Positions 26,481-34,626 of a stretch of 64,000 nt of DNA are shown here, in pieces. The translations under genes were made by a program, and so were the position numbers. Below the pieces are notes generated by a model. The model saw nothing but the letters and a program-made list of their open reading frames with translations. It was not told the origin of the DNA and ran no database searches. Source of the DNA: Phytomonospora sp040655735 (GTDB taxonomy: Bacteria > Actinomycetota > Actinomycetes > Mycobacteriales > Micromonosporaceae); NCBI RefSeq assembly GCF_040655735.1, contig NZ_JBFAKK010000008.1:248001-312000 (forward strand). Direction: 5' to 3'. How positions within the stretch are numbered: the first letter of the stretch is position 1; each line of letters opens with the position of its first letter.

Positions 26481-26687
26481 ATGAACAGGCTCAACGCTTT
26501 AACCGACCGGATCCTCGGCTGGTTCCTCACGTCGGGCACCGCCGCCGCCGACGACTGCGTGCGAGAGGTCCAGACCCGCTATCGCCTCTGCACCCGCGGA
26601 AGCTGCTACGACCGCCGCGTGTGCAGGTACTGCGTCCTTGGCGGAAACCACTGCGGGGAGTGGTCCATCTGCACCTGCCCCGCCTGA
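26481..26687 (+). CDS. Leader-plus-8-Cys small peptide
   Basis: The 68-residue frame has a helical, leader-like N-terminus (LTDRILGWFLTSGTAAAD) and a core with eight Cys at residues 26, 37, 42, 48, 51, 58, 64 and 66, plus four Arg and aromatic residues. AGGAGG lies 5 nt before the ATG at 26481; an ATG one codon earlier is too close. The leader ends in TAAAD, a possible processing site. It could be a disulfide-rich exported peptide or a modified peptide precursor. No recognisable modification enzyme adjoins, although an AhpD-like C-x-x-C protein follows 124 bp later. Confidence 0.65.
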   Translation: MNRLNALTDRILGWFLTSGTAAADDCVREVQTRYRLCTRGSCYDRRVCRYCVLGGNHCGEWSICTCPA

Positions 26688-26811
26688 CGAAACCGTCAGC
26701 GTCGGCCACGGCCGTCGAACCCGGCCGGTAGCCGAGACGCGGGTCACTGTCACCGCACGTCGGGCTGTCCTGTCGAAAGGGGTGTACCGCTCAACAACGA
26801 AGGAGCACCCC

Positions 26812-27288
26812 GTGGCAGCCCGACTCAACCTCTTCGAGATCCCCACCATCGCCAAGGCCCTCAAGCAGTTCGCCGCCGGCAGCCGAACGGTCATCACCGA
26901 GAGCACCCTCCCCAAGGTCACCCAGGACCTGGTCACCCTGCGCGCCAGCCAGATCAACGGCTGCGGCTACTGCACCGACGCGCACAGCAAGGACCTCGCC
27001 CACGCCGGTGAGAGCGCCACGCGCGTCAACCTCGTCGCGACCTGGCGCGAGTCCAATGTGTTCACCGACGCCGAGCGCGCCGCCCTCGAACTCACCGAGG
27101 AGGGCACCCGGATCGCCGACGCGGCGGGCGGAGTCGGCGACGAGGTGTGGGCCCGCGCCGCCGAGCACTACGACACCGAACAGCTCGCGGCCCTGGTCTA
27201 CATCATCGCGGTCATCAACGCCTCCAACCGTTTCGGCGTCATCAACCGCCAGGCCGGCGGCGACTACGTGCCCGGCCAGTTCGGCTGA
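26812..27288 (+). CDS. AhpD-like carboxymuconolactone decarboxylase family protein
   Basis: The 158-residue protein has NGCGYCTDAHSKDL near residue 45-58, the C-x-x-C and His of AhpD-type peroxidases. The GTG at 26812 has AAGGAG 6 nt upstream. It is a clear paralogue of the protein at 21746 (shared SQINGCG, WRES.VFTDAERAAL and GGDYV.GQFG). It stands between the 8-Cys peptide gene and the secreted propeller gene, all on the plus strand. Thiol-disulfide chemistry on a neighbour is conceivable but unproven. Confidence 0.9.
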   Translation: MAARLNLFEIPTIAKALKQFAAGSRTVITESTLPKVTQDLVTLRASQINGCGYCTDAHSKDLAHAGESATRVNLVATWRESNVFTDAERAALELTEEGTRIADAAGGVGDEVWARAAEHYDTEQLAALVYIIAVINASNRFGVINRQAGGDYVPGQFG

Positions 27289-27474
27289 CACCGGCCCACC
27301 GACCGATCGCCCCGCCTCGGACGCCGGACTTCCGGATTCTGGATTCCGGGGCGGGGAAACCCGCTCAGCAGGCACTTCCAACCCTTTCACCGGCCACCTC
27401 CGTTGTATGGGCACGGGTATCGCGCCCGCTCCCGGCCTCACCGCCGGGATCCCCTTCACCGCAGAGGAAAACGC

Positions 27475-28695
27475 GTGAACCGAACCGACATCCGGCGGGG
27501 CCTTCTCCTGCTCGCCGCCACCGCGGCCGCCACCGGGCTGGCCGCCCTCAGCGGCACCGGCGCCTACGCCGCCGGCCCCCTGAACTGGACCCAGACCAAG
27601 ACCCCCGACCCCGGGAACTGGTACGCCTTCGAAGACCTGGAGGTCCTGGCCGCCGACGACGTCTGGAGCGCCGGCAGCGGCCCCGACATGCCGATGATCG
27701 CCCACTGGGACGGCGCGGACTGGACCCAGCACGACCTCCCCGGTGGCGTCCTCAGCGTCCAGGACCTCGCCGTCGCCGGCGGCGACGACGTCTGGGGCGT
27801 CGGAGCCGGCGGAACCACCTGGTACGAAGGCCGGGTCGTGCACTACGACGGTGAGAAGTGGTCGGTCGTCGAGGTGCCCTACCCCGAAGTCGGCTCGGCC
27901 GGACAGATCACCATGAACAACGTCGTCACCACCGGCGACGACGTGTGGGCCACCGGGATCGCCAACCGCTCGATCGACGGCGAGCGCGTGCGCTCCGGCT
28001 TCACCCTCCACTTCGACGGCGCCGAGTGGACCCTGGCGGAGATCCCGATCCCCGACAAGGCCACCGACGTCGACTACGTCGGACTCGACGTGCTGGCCAA
28101 CGGCGACATCGTCGCCAGTGGCGTCCAGTTCGTGCCGATCCCGGAGGACCCGGCCTTCTCCCGCGCCATGCCCTGGGTGACCGAGTTCGACGGAGCGCAG
28201 TGGACCGACATCGGCTACGCCGACTTCGGTGAGATCAGCAAGCACGGCGCCATCGCCGACACCGCCGTCGACAAGAAGGGCAAGGGAATCTGGTTCACCG
28301 GAACCCTGTGGCAGGAGGACCCGGAGACCGGCGCCAAGACACCCGAGCCCTACCTGGTCCACTACAACGGCAAGACCGGCGAGTGGTCGCGACCCAAGCT
28401 GCCGACCGCCGTCGGCGTCGCCGACGGTGCGCTCGCCGTCGACAAGCGCGGTGGCGTGGTCCTGGCCGTCTCCAACGGGTCCGGCGGGGGTGAAGGCGGC
28501 GGCTACCTGCTGCACTACGACGGCGAGACCGTCGAGCGCTGGGAGCAGCCGCAGCACGAAGGTTCGTGGAGCTACACCCAGGCGGCGTACGTGCCGGGCA
28601 CGAACGTGCTGTGGCTGGCCGGCTGCACGCGCGAGGAGAGCGGCCGCCCCATCACCGGCGTCGCCGCCTACGGGAAGGTCTCGCTGAGGCACTGA
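27475..28695 (+). CDS. Secreted beta-propeller-like repeat protein
   Basis: The 406-residue protein has a signal peptide (basic start, hydrophobic core, then TGAYAAG near residue 33). The mature part repeats a blade motif: DDVWSAG, then HWDGADW; DDVWGVG, then HYDGEKW; DDVWATG, then HFDGAEW; and further variants. About six to seven blades can be counted, so a propeller is likely. The GTG at 27475 has AGAGGA 7 nt upstream. No catalytic residues are evident. The 3' part of the pseudogene at 22736 is homologous to its C-terminus. Confidence 0.8.
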   Translation: MNRTDIRRGLLLLAATAAATGLAALSGTGAYAAGPLNWTQTKTPDPGNWYAFEDLEVLAADDVWSAGSGPDMPMIAHWDGADWTQHDLPGGVLSVQDLAVAGGDDVWGVGAGGTTWYEGRVVHYDGEKWSVVEVPYPEVGSAGQITMNNVVTTGDDVWATGIANRSIDGERVRSGFTLHFDGAEWTLAEIPIPDKATDVDYVGLDVLANGDIVASGVQFVPIPEDPAFSRAMPWVTEFDGAQWTDIGYADFGEISKHGAIADTAVDKKGKGIWFTGTLWQEDPETGAKTPEPYLVHYNGKTGEWSRPKLPTAVGVADGALAVDKRGGVVLAVSNGSGGGEGGGYLLHYDGETVERWEQPQHEGSWSYTQAAYVPGTNVLWLAGCTREESGRPITGVAAYGKVSLRH

Positions 28696-28718
28696 TCCGC
28701 TGAGGTTAGGCCCGACAA

Positions 28719-28755
28719 GGCGGGGCGGCGCCGCGCACGCAGGCGCCGCCCCGCC
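28719..28755 (+). terminator. Strong hairpin after the propeller gene
   Basis: A 14-bp perfect G/C stem (28719-28732 with 28742-28755) with a 9-base loop lies 24 bp past the stop codon. The T tail is absent, as is common in this genome. Confidence 0.7.
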
Positions 28756-28950
28756 GGTCACGAGCCGACCGTTCGATCAGGGCGGCGCCGAGCAGCAGCT
28801 CCACGGTCGGATCGGCGGTGGAGGTCAAGGGAGGTGCGGAATCTGTGGGCATGGTCGGAGTCGGTGACCGTGAAGCGGGCCCGCGACTCACCCCCGCTCG
28901 CGACACCCGTCACCCCCTCCCCGTCGTAGGCAGCCCGTAGCGTCGGAGGC

Positions 28951-29259
28951 ATGACGACCTCGGAGCCGCAAGGTTTGCTCGACGTCCTGACCGCGGCGGC
29001 GCGGACGGCGGCGGAAGCGCTGGACGGCCGCAACCTGCGCATCGGCCCGGGCGGGCGGGTGCACGCCGTCGGCACGGTGCGGTGGCTGGGCGGGGTGGAG
29101 GCGCCGGGGCCGCGCTGTCACATCGGGACGACGGCGGGGCCGGTCGCGGGAGTCATCCCGACCCGGGAGCCGGTCGACTGCGCACGCTGTTTGAAGGCGC
29201 TCGACGACGGTGCGGGCGGACCGGGGCTCGACGGGGCACCGACACTGCCGGGGCTCTAG
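28951..29259 (+). CDS. Small hypothetical protein with Cys-x-x-Cys tail
   Basis: The 102-residue protein has a helical N-terminus, a middle GRVHAVGTVRWLGG segment, then PRCHIGTTAG and PVDCARCLKAL. The three Cys and one His could form a metal site. GGAGG lies almost directly before the ATG. The pattern is like other small actinobacterial proteins of unknown role. It precedes the parS site by 70 bp. Confidence 0.5.
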   Translation: MTTSEPQGLLDVLTAAARTAAEALDGRNLRIGPGGRVHAVGTVRWLGGVEAPGPRCHIGTTAGPVAGVIPTREPVDCARCLKALDDGAGGPGLDGAPTLPGL

Positions 29260-29329
29260 CGGTCCGTTCCGTGGGGCGGCCGCCGGTCCGCACGCCTGAA
29301 TCGGCCGACGTCGAGGGGCCTCGAACGGA

Positions 29330-29345
29330 TGTTTCACGTGAAACA
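29330..29345. other. parS centromere-like site (ParB binding)
   Basis: TGTTTCACGTGAAACA is an exact match to the 16-bp parS consensus that chromosomal ParB proteins bind in most bacteria. It is a perfect palindrome in a non-coding gap (29260-29422). No other exact copy was noticed in the window, and parA/parB genes are not present. In actinomycetes such sites cluster around the origin. Confidence 0.9.
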
Positions 29346-29422
29346 TCGCCGACTGCCCGACTGCCCGCGTCGGCTTCCCGTCCATCCCGGTCGAGGGGCG
29401 CGTGGCGTGCTAAACCGTCACC

Positions 29423-29812
29423 ATGACCGACGAGCAGCACATCCGGGCGCTGATCGAGTGCTGGGCGCACGCCGTCCACAGTGGTGACCTCGACGCCGTC
29501 GTCGCCGATCACGCCGAGGACATCGTCATGTTCGACGTTCCGCCGCCTCAGCAAGGTGTTCGCGGGCTCGACGCCTACCGCTCGGTGTGGCCGCCGTTCT
29601 TCGAGTGGCAGGCGCGGGGCGCGTCCTTCACGATCGAGTCGCTCGACGTCACGGTCGGCGGCGAGGTCGCCTACGCCTTCGCGCTCCTGCTCTGCGGCAC
29701 GCCCGAGGAGTTCGCGGTCGCCCCGGACAGTCGGCTGCGACTGACGCTCGGCCTGCGCAAAGAGGGCGACCGGTGGGTCGTGGCGCACGAGCACCACTCG
29801 TTCACGCACTGA
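29423..29812 (+). CDS. SnoaL-like/NTF2-fold protein
   Basis: The 129-residue protein has the SnoaL/DUF4440 pattern: IRALIECWAHAVHSGDLDAVVADHAEDIVMFDVPPP at the start and EGDRWVVAHEHHSF at the end. The NTF2-like cup could bind a small hydrophobic ligand; catalysis is not evident. TAAACC stands 6 nt before the ATG and there is no ribosome binding site, so it is likely leaderless. Confidence 0.85.
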   Translation: MTDEQHIRALIECWAHAVHSGDLDAVVADHAEDIVMFDVPPPQQGVRGLDAYRSVWPPFFEWQARGASFTIESLDVTVGGEVAYAFALLLCGTPEEFAVAPDSRLRLTLGLRKEGDRWVVAHEHHSFTH

Positions 29813-29909
29813 GGCCGCCCGACCGGACTCCCCGGCAGGGCGGCGCGTCACCGTGCCCACTGCCAGCTCTGCCGGCTCGGGTCCACCACCACCAGGTACC
29901 AGCCTGGGC

Positions 29910-30254
29910 CTACTCGGCGGCGAAGACCTCGACCGAGGTGCCCTCCAGCGCCAGCGCCGTCATGCCCGTCTCGCTGCCGGAGGCGTGCTCCTCACCCTGC
30001 TCCCACTGGACGCCCGTGCCGGCCGCGATCGGGACCCGTTCCCCGTCGGCTCCGGCGACCCAGCCCTCACCGGCGACGACGAGGAAGATCTGCCGCGCGG
30101 TGGCGGGATGCTCGCCGATGGTCCCGCCGGGGGCGACCGTGAGGCAGGTGAGCTGGATGCTTCCATCGCCTCTGGCGACGCGGGTGGCGGTGGCGTCGAC
30201 GCTGTCGAAGCGGTCGATGACCTTTTCGGCGCGGTCGAACCGGAACAGCTGCAT
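29910..30254 (-). CDS. Cupin family protein
   Basis: The 114-residue single-domain cupin has GGTIGEHPATARQIFLVVAGEGWV as motif 1, with one clear His and one Gln in the usual ligand positions, and GTGVQWEQGEEHAS as motif 2, with one His. The metal site is partly kept. GGGAG lies before the ATG. The function of such small cupins is generally unknown. It diverges from the alpha/beta hydrolase with very little space. Confidence 0.82.
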   Translation of the reverse strand: MQLFRFDRAEKVIDRFDSVDATATRVARGDGSIQLTCLTVAPGGTIGEHPATARQIFLVVAGEGWVAGADGERVPIAAGTGVQWEQGEEHASGSETGMTALALEGTSVEVFAAE

Positions 30255-30309
30255 GGGTGCTCCCGTCGTGAAGGGCGTCCGATTCTACGGGCGACAAGGT
30301 CCCCGGGCC

Positions 30310-31380
30310 GTGGCCCACGAGCAACCGGCCGGGGCCCGGGCCGTGCTCCTCTCCCCATCTGCGGCCCAGGCGGACCCGGTCCTCGCCCTGCCCGAACCCT
30401 CGGGGCCCCTCCCCGTGGGCGTGTCGACGCTGCACCTCGTCGACGGCGACCGCGCCGACCCGTGGGTGCCCTCCGCGCGGCGGGAACTGATGGTGCCCCT
30501 CTGGTATCCGACGCTCAAGCCCTCGGCGGTCACCGCCGCGTACATGACGGCCGAGGAGTCTCGCGTCCACCTGGAGGCCTCCGGCGTGCCGGCGCCGCCC
30601 GACCTGATGGCGAACGTCGGCACACACGCGACGGTCGACCCTCGCCCCCTCCGGACGCACCGGGGCCTGCCGCTGGTGGTGCTCTCGCCCGGCTTCGGGA
30701 TGCCCCGCGCGACCCTCACGGGCCTGGCCGAGGAGCTGGCGAGCCGCGGCTACGCCGTGGCCGCGATCGGCCACAACTACGAGGCCGACGGCATCTCCTT
30801 CCCCGACGGCCGCACCACCACCTGCATCGCCTGCGAGGGCGCCGAGGACGAGACGATCGGCGCGACCCGTGCCGCCGACGTGTCCTTCGTCCTCGACGAA
30901 CTGGAGGATTCCCGCTTCGGGCGGCTCGTCGACAGCGGCGAGGTCGCCATGGTCGGCCACTCGGCGGGCGGGTTCAGCGTGATCCCCGCGATGCTCGGCG
31001 ACCCGCGCGTCAAGGGTGGCCTGAACATGGACGGCAACTTCCGCTACCCCAACGACGTACCCGTCGACCGGCCCGTGCTCATGCTCGGCCAGCCGAGCCA
31101 CTCGGCCGGCGGCCAGGACCCGAGCTGGGACGAGACCTGGAGCGAACTCACCGGCTGGAAGCGCTGGCTGACCGTCGACGACACCGCCCACGTCTCCTTC
31201 AGCGACCTCGCCGTCCTCGGCGACCAGGCCGGACTCCCGCAGCAGGAACTCGACGGCGCCACCGTCGACGGGATCCTCCGCGACTACGTGACGGCCTTCG
31301 TCGACGTGGTGCTGCGCGACTGCGAACCCGCGCTGCTCGACGGACCCTCGCCGGAGCACCCGCAGGTCCGCTTCCACTAG
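30310..31380 (+). CDS. Secreted alpha/beta hydrolase, PAF-acetylhydrolase-like
   Basis: The mature part begins near LPEPSGPLPVGVSTLHLVD, typical of platelet-activating-factor acetylhydrolase-type lipases. It has VVLSPGFGMPRA (oxyanion region), the nucleophile elbow MVGHSAGGF, and late DTAHVSFSD with the catalytic His. The segment before it, ending in SPSAAQA, looks like the end of a signal peptide, but the start is unclear: GTGs at 30310 and 30343 and an ATG at 30254 are all in frame. A secreted esterase or lipase is most likely. Confidence 0.8.
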   Translation: MAHEQPAGARAVLLSPSAAQADPVLALPEPSGPLPVGVSTLHLVDGDRADPWVPSARRELMVPLWYPTLKPSAVTAAYMTAEESRVHLEASGVPAPPDLMANVGTHATVDPRPLRTHRGLPLVVLSPGFGMPRATLTGLAEELASRGYAVAAIGHNYEADGISFPDGRTTTCIACEGAEDETIGATRAADVSFVLDELEDSRFGRLVDSGEVAMVGHSAGGFSVIPAMLGDPRVKGGLNMDGNFRYPNDVPVDRPVLMLGQPSHSAGGQDPSWDETWSELTGWKRWLTVDDTAHVSFSDLAVLGDQAGLPQQELDGATVDGILRDYVTAFVDVVLRDCEPALLDGPSPEHPQVRFH

Positions 31381-31427
31381 CGGCGGTGGCGGTGCCGACA
31401 CCGGAGGCACCGCGGCCTGACGACCCA

Positions 31428-31453
31428 GTCCCCCTTCCACCCGGGAGGGGGAC
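31428..31453. terminator. Convergent terminator hairpin
   Basis: An 11-bp stem (31428-31438 with 31443-31453, one G-T pair) with a 4-base loop lies between the hydrolase and the ABC permease, which face each other. Confidence 0.65.
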
Positions 31454-31463
31454 GCCGCGCCCA

Positions 31464-32444
31464 TCACGGATCCCGTCGCACGACGACGAGCGCGAGGCCC
31501 GCCGCCACCACGACCCACACGGCGTACACGGCCCAAGCACCACCGAGGCTCAGCGCCGGCGGTTCGTGCCCGCCCGCCAACTCCGTCAGCCGCTGCCACG
31601 CCGTCAGGGGGAAGACGTTGTCGATCCGGATCACCCACTCCCGCGGCGAGTTCAGCAGGGCCGGGAGCAGCAACAGCAGCCCGACCACGCTCACGATCGC
31701 CGCCGCCGTGTGCCGCAGCAGCGCCGCCAGCCCTGTCGCCACGAGCGCCGCGACCGGCGCCAGCAAGGCGGAGGCGACCACGACCCGCAGCGCTCCCGGA
31801 TGCCCGATCGGCACGCCCACATCCCGCAGCGACAGGATCGCCTGGCTCCCGAAGAAGGAGACGGCCCCGACCACCGCACCCCACCCCGCGAACAGCCCGA
31901 AGGCCACCGCGAGCTTGGCCGCCATCACCGCCCGCCTGGCCGGCACGGCCGCGAAGGTCGTGCGGATCATCCCCGTCTGGTACTCCGAGGACACCAGCAC
32001 GGCCGCGATACTCCCCACGACCAGCAGTGTCACCATCGCCGCCGCTTGCGTGAACGCGGCCGTGATCGACCAGTCCGGGAAGAAGTCCGCCCGCACCGGC
32101 TCGCCGTAGTCCGCCCAGTTCAGGTGATCCGACAGCGCCGAACCGACGTTCATCGCGATCACGAGCAGCCCGCCGAGCACCACCGACCACGACACCGAAC
32201 GCAGCGAGCGCAACTTGATCCACTCGGCGGCCAGGAGGTCACCGAAACGGGCACGGGGTTCTGGGCCACGACGGGCGGCGGACGGCTCGGCGGCGGACGG
32301 CTCGGCGGCGGACGGCTCGGCGGCACGGGAACGACGGGCGAGATCCTCGGTCCCAAGATCTTCGGTCTCAAGGCGTTCGGTGACAAGGTCTCGGCCGACA
32401 AGGTCTCGGATGACAAGGTCTTGGCCGACAAGGCGTTCGGTCAT
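31464..32444 (-). CDS. ABC-2 type permease with repetitive N-terminal extension
   Basis: The 326-residue protein has six hydrophobic segments from residue ~80 and a typical ABC-2 core starting RFGDLLAAEWIKLRSLRS, with SSEYQTGMIRTTF in the cytosolic loop. Its first ~65 residues are unusual: pentads such as VGQDL, VIRDL, VGRDL, VTERL, ETEDL, GTEDL, followed by three copies of AAEPS. The ATG overlaps the ATPase stop (ATGA). The pair likely exports a small molecule or adjusts the membrane, under the divergent two-component system. Confidence 0.88.
   Translation of the reverse strand: MTERLVGQDLVIRDLVGRDLVTERLETEDLGTEDLARRSRAAEPSAAEPSAAEPSAARRGPEPRARFGDLLAAEWIKLRSLRSVSWSVVLGGLLVIAMNVGSALSDHLNWADYGEPVRADFFPDWSITAAFTQAAAMVTLLVVGSIAAVLVSSEYQTGMIRTTFAAVPARRAVMAAKLAVAFGLFAGWGAVVGAVSFFGSQAILSLRDVGVPIGHPGALRVVVASALLAPVAALVATGLAALLRHTAAAIVSVVGLLLLLPALLNSPREWVIRIDNVFPLTAWQRLTELAGGHEPPALSLGGAWAVYAVWVVVAAGLALVVVRRDP
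32275..32444. repeat. 15-bp minisatellite in the permease 5' end
   Basis: Units of 15 bp repeat in frame: three near-identical GGCGGCGGACGGCTC copies at ~32275-32325 and about six degenerate GACAAGGTCTCGGCC-like copies at ~32345-32444. They encode the pentad extension of the ABC permease. Copy number could vary without frameshift. Confidence 0.8.
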
Positions 32445-33349
32445 CGCGAGGCTCCAGCCTGGTATTCGACACTCTCGGCGGTCAGTTCCATGAAGGCCGC
32501 CTCAAGCGAGGCGCCGTGCCCGGTCAGCTCCCGCAGCAGGACCCGGTGCTCGAAGGCCAGCTCCCCGACACGCTCGACGCTCATGCCGGTGACGGTGAGG
32601 CCCTCGCCCGCGCGCTGGACTCCGGCGCCTTCGCCGCCGAGGACGGCGGCGAGGCGCTCGGCCTCGGGGGTGCGGACGGTGACTCCCCGGCCCCCGGCGC
32701 GCGCGGCGAACGCGGTGAGGCTCTCCTCGGCGATGAGGCGGCCCCGGCCGATGACGACGAGGTGTTCGGCGGTGTTGGCCATCTCGCTCATGAGGTGGCT
32801 GGACACGAAGACCGTGCGGCCTTCGGCGGCGAGGCGCTGGAAGAGGCCGCGCACCCAGGCGACGCCTTCGGGGTCGAGGCCGTTGAAGGGTTCGTCGAAC
32901 AGGAGCACCGGTGGGTCGCCGAGCAGGGCGGTGGCGATGCCGAGCCGCTGTTTCATGCCCAGGGAGTAGCCGCCGATGCGCCGCCGGGCGGCCGAGGCCA
33001 GTCCGACTTCGGCGAGCACCGCCTCGACGCGTGCGCGGGGTATCCGGTTGCTCCGGGCGAGTGCTCGCAGGTGCCCGAGGGCGCTGCGGCCGCCGTGGAC
33101 CTCGGCGGCGTCGAGGAGGGCGCCGACGTGCCGGAGCCCTCGCGAGAGGCCCGCGAAGGGTTTCCCGGCGACGGTGACGGTGCCCGCGGTGGGCGCGTTG
33201 AGGCCGAGGACCATGCGCAGTGTCGTCGACTTCCCGGCGCCGTTGGGGCCGAGGAAGCCGGTCACGCGGCCGGGTTCGACGGTGAAGGTGAGGCGGTCGA
33301 CGGCGGTCTTGGGTCCGTAGCGTTTGGTCAGTGCGTCCAGTTCGATCAC
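32441..33349 (-). CDS. ABC transporter ATP-binding protein
   Basis: The 302-residue ATPase has Walker A GPNGAGKST, signature YSLGMKQRLGIA, Walker B VLLFDEP and the switch His in VFVSSHLMSEM. The C-terminal ~70 residues form the extra domain seen in drug- and lantibiotic-type exporters. The GTG at 33349 is preferred because the sequence before it does not look coding; the ribosome binding site is weak. It is the first gene of the exporter operon, divergent from the histidine kinase. Confidence 0.93.
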   Translation of the reverse strand: MIELDALTKRYGPKTAVDRLTFTVEPGRVTGFLGPNGAGKSTTLRMVLGLNAPTAGTVTVAGKPFAGLSRGLRHVGALLDAAEVHGGRSALGHLRALARSNRIPRARVEAVLAEVGLASAARRRIGGYSLGMKQRLGIATALLGDPPVLLFDEPFNGLDPEGVAWVRGLFQRLAAEGRTVFVSSHLMSEMANTAEHLVVIGRGRLIAEESLTAFAARAGGRGVTVRTPEAERLAAVLGGEGAGVQRAGEGLTVTGMSVERVGELAFEHRVLLRELTGHGASLEAAFMELTAESVEYQAGASR

Positions 33350-33480
33350 CGTTCCAACGGTCCGCAGCAGCGCGGGCCGCCGCATCGGTCTGGGGTCGAG
33401 AAAGATCTGCGGGAAACTGGTCTGGGGGCTTAAGCCCGCAGGCCGATGGCGGTGCCCGGATCAGCGCCTAGCCTGGCCGC

Positions 33481-34626
33481 ATGACCGCCGTCCCCCGTTC
33501 TCCGCAGCGCAGCCGCCTCTCGCCCGCCGTGCGAGGGGTGCTGGTGTGGTGCGCCTCGGTGCTCGCGGTCTTCGCGCTCGTGCTGCTGCTGACGCTCGCG
33601 TGGCCGAGCGACATGATCGCGACGATGGCGCTGAAGGTCTTCGCGGTCGTCCTGCCGGCCGGGCTGCTGCGGCACTGGCCGCTGCCGGGGCTGGCGCTGG
33701 TGCTGGCGGGTTTCCTGCTCAGCGGGCCGAACGGCGACTGGGATCCGCTGACGCTCCAGCTCGTGGTGCTGCACGTGGTGGTCGGCTACATCGCGGCGAC
33801 ACGGCGGCCGGTCCTCTCGCTGCCGGCGGCGGCGCTGGTCTTCGCCGTGGAGATGACGGTCGGGCACCTTGGCCTCGCGCCGAACCGCTCGGTCGTGGAC
33901 AGCGTGATCACGCCGGTGTTCCTGCTGTTGACGTGCGCCTCGGTGTGGGTCGTGGGCAACTCGGTCCGGCTGCGGCGCAAGTACGGGGAGGCGCTGCGGG
34001 AGCGCGCGGTGGCCGACGAGCGGCTGCGCATCGCCCGGGAGCTGCACGACATGATCTCGCACAGCATCGGTGTGATCGCGATTCAGGCGGGGGTCGGCGG
34101 CCGGGTCATCGAGACGCAGCCCGCCGAGGCCCGCAACGCCCTCGCCACGATCGAGGCGACCAGCCGGGAAACCCTCGCCCAGCTGCGGCGCACCCTCGGG
34201 TCGCTGCGCCGTTCGGGGGCGGTGCCGGCCGAGTTCGATCCCGCGCCGGGCCTGGCCGACCTCGGCGCCCTCGTCGACTCGACCCGCGCGGCGGGCGTGG
34301 ACGTCGAGCTGCGGCTTGTCGGGAAACCCGCGCCGGTCCCGGCCGACATCGACCTGTCGGCGTACCGCATCATCCAGGAGGCGCTGACCAACGTGGTGCG
34401 CCACGCGGGCACCGGCCGCTGCCGGGTGACCGTCGAGCACGGGAACCGGGAGCTTCGCATCGAGATCACCGACGACGGCCGGGGCACGTCGACCGCGAGC
34501 GCGGGGGCCGGTTTCGGCATCGCGGGCATGCGCGAGCGGGTCGCGATGCTGCACGGCGAGTTCAGCGCGGGCCCGCGCCCCGAAGGCGGGTTCGGCGTGT
34601 CCGCGCGGCTGCTGCTGCCGTCATGA
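33481..34626 (+). CDS. Sensor histidine kinase, NarL/HisKA_3 type
   Basis: The 381-residue protein has four to five membrane helices in the first 150 residues. It then has the HisKA_3 box RIARELHDMISHSIGVIAIQ with the phosphorylated His near residue 185, and an ATPase domain with ALTNVVRHAG and DDGRGT. The sensing part is almost entirely membrane-embedded, as in intramembrane sensors next to exporters. TAGCCT lies 6 nt before the ATG, so the message may be leaderless. The stop overlaps the regulator start. Confidence 0.94.
   Translation: MTAVPRSPQRSRLSPAVRGVLVWCASVLAVFALVLLLTLAWPSDMIATMALKVFAVVLPAGLLRHWPLPGLALVLAGFLLSGPNGDWDPLTLQLVVLHVVVGYIAATRRPVLSLPAAALVFAVEMTVGHLGLAPNRSVVDSVITPVFLLLTCASVWVVGNSVRLRRKYGEALRERAVADERLRIARELHDMISHSIGVIAIQAGVGGRVIETQPAEARNALATIEATSRETLAQLRRTLGSLRRSGAVPAEFDPAPGLADLGALVDSTRAAGVDVELRLVGKPAPVPADIDLSAYRIIQEALTNVVRHAGTGRCRVTVEHGNRELRIEITDDGRGTSTASAGAGFGIAGMRERVAMLHGEFSAGPRPEGGFGVSARLLLPS

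Noticed and set aside
28706..28906. A 66-codon minus-strand frame behind the propeller gene
   Set aside because: It covers the strong hairpin at 28719 and has no ribosome binding site or recognisable sequence.
32275..32444. A CRISPR or intergenic repeat in the 15-bp units
   Set aside because: The units keep the reading frame of the ABC permease and have no spacers.
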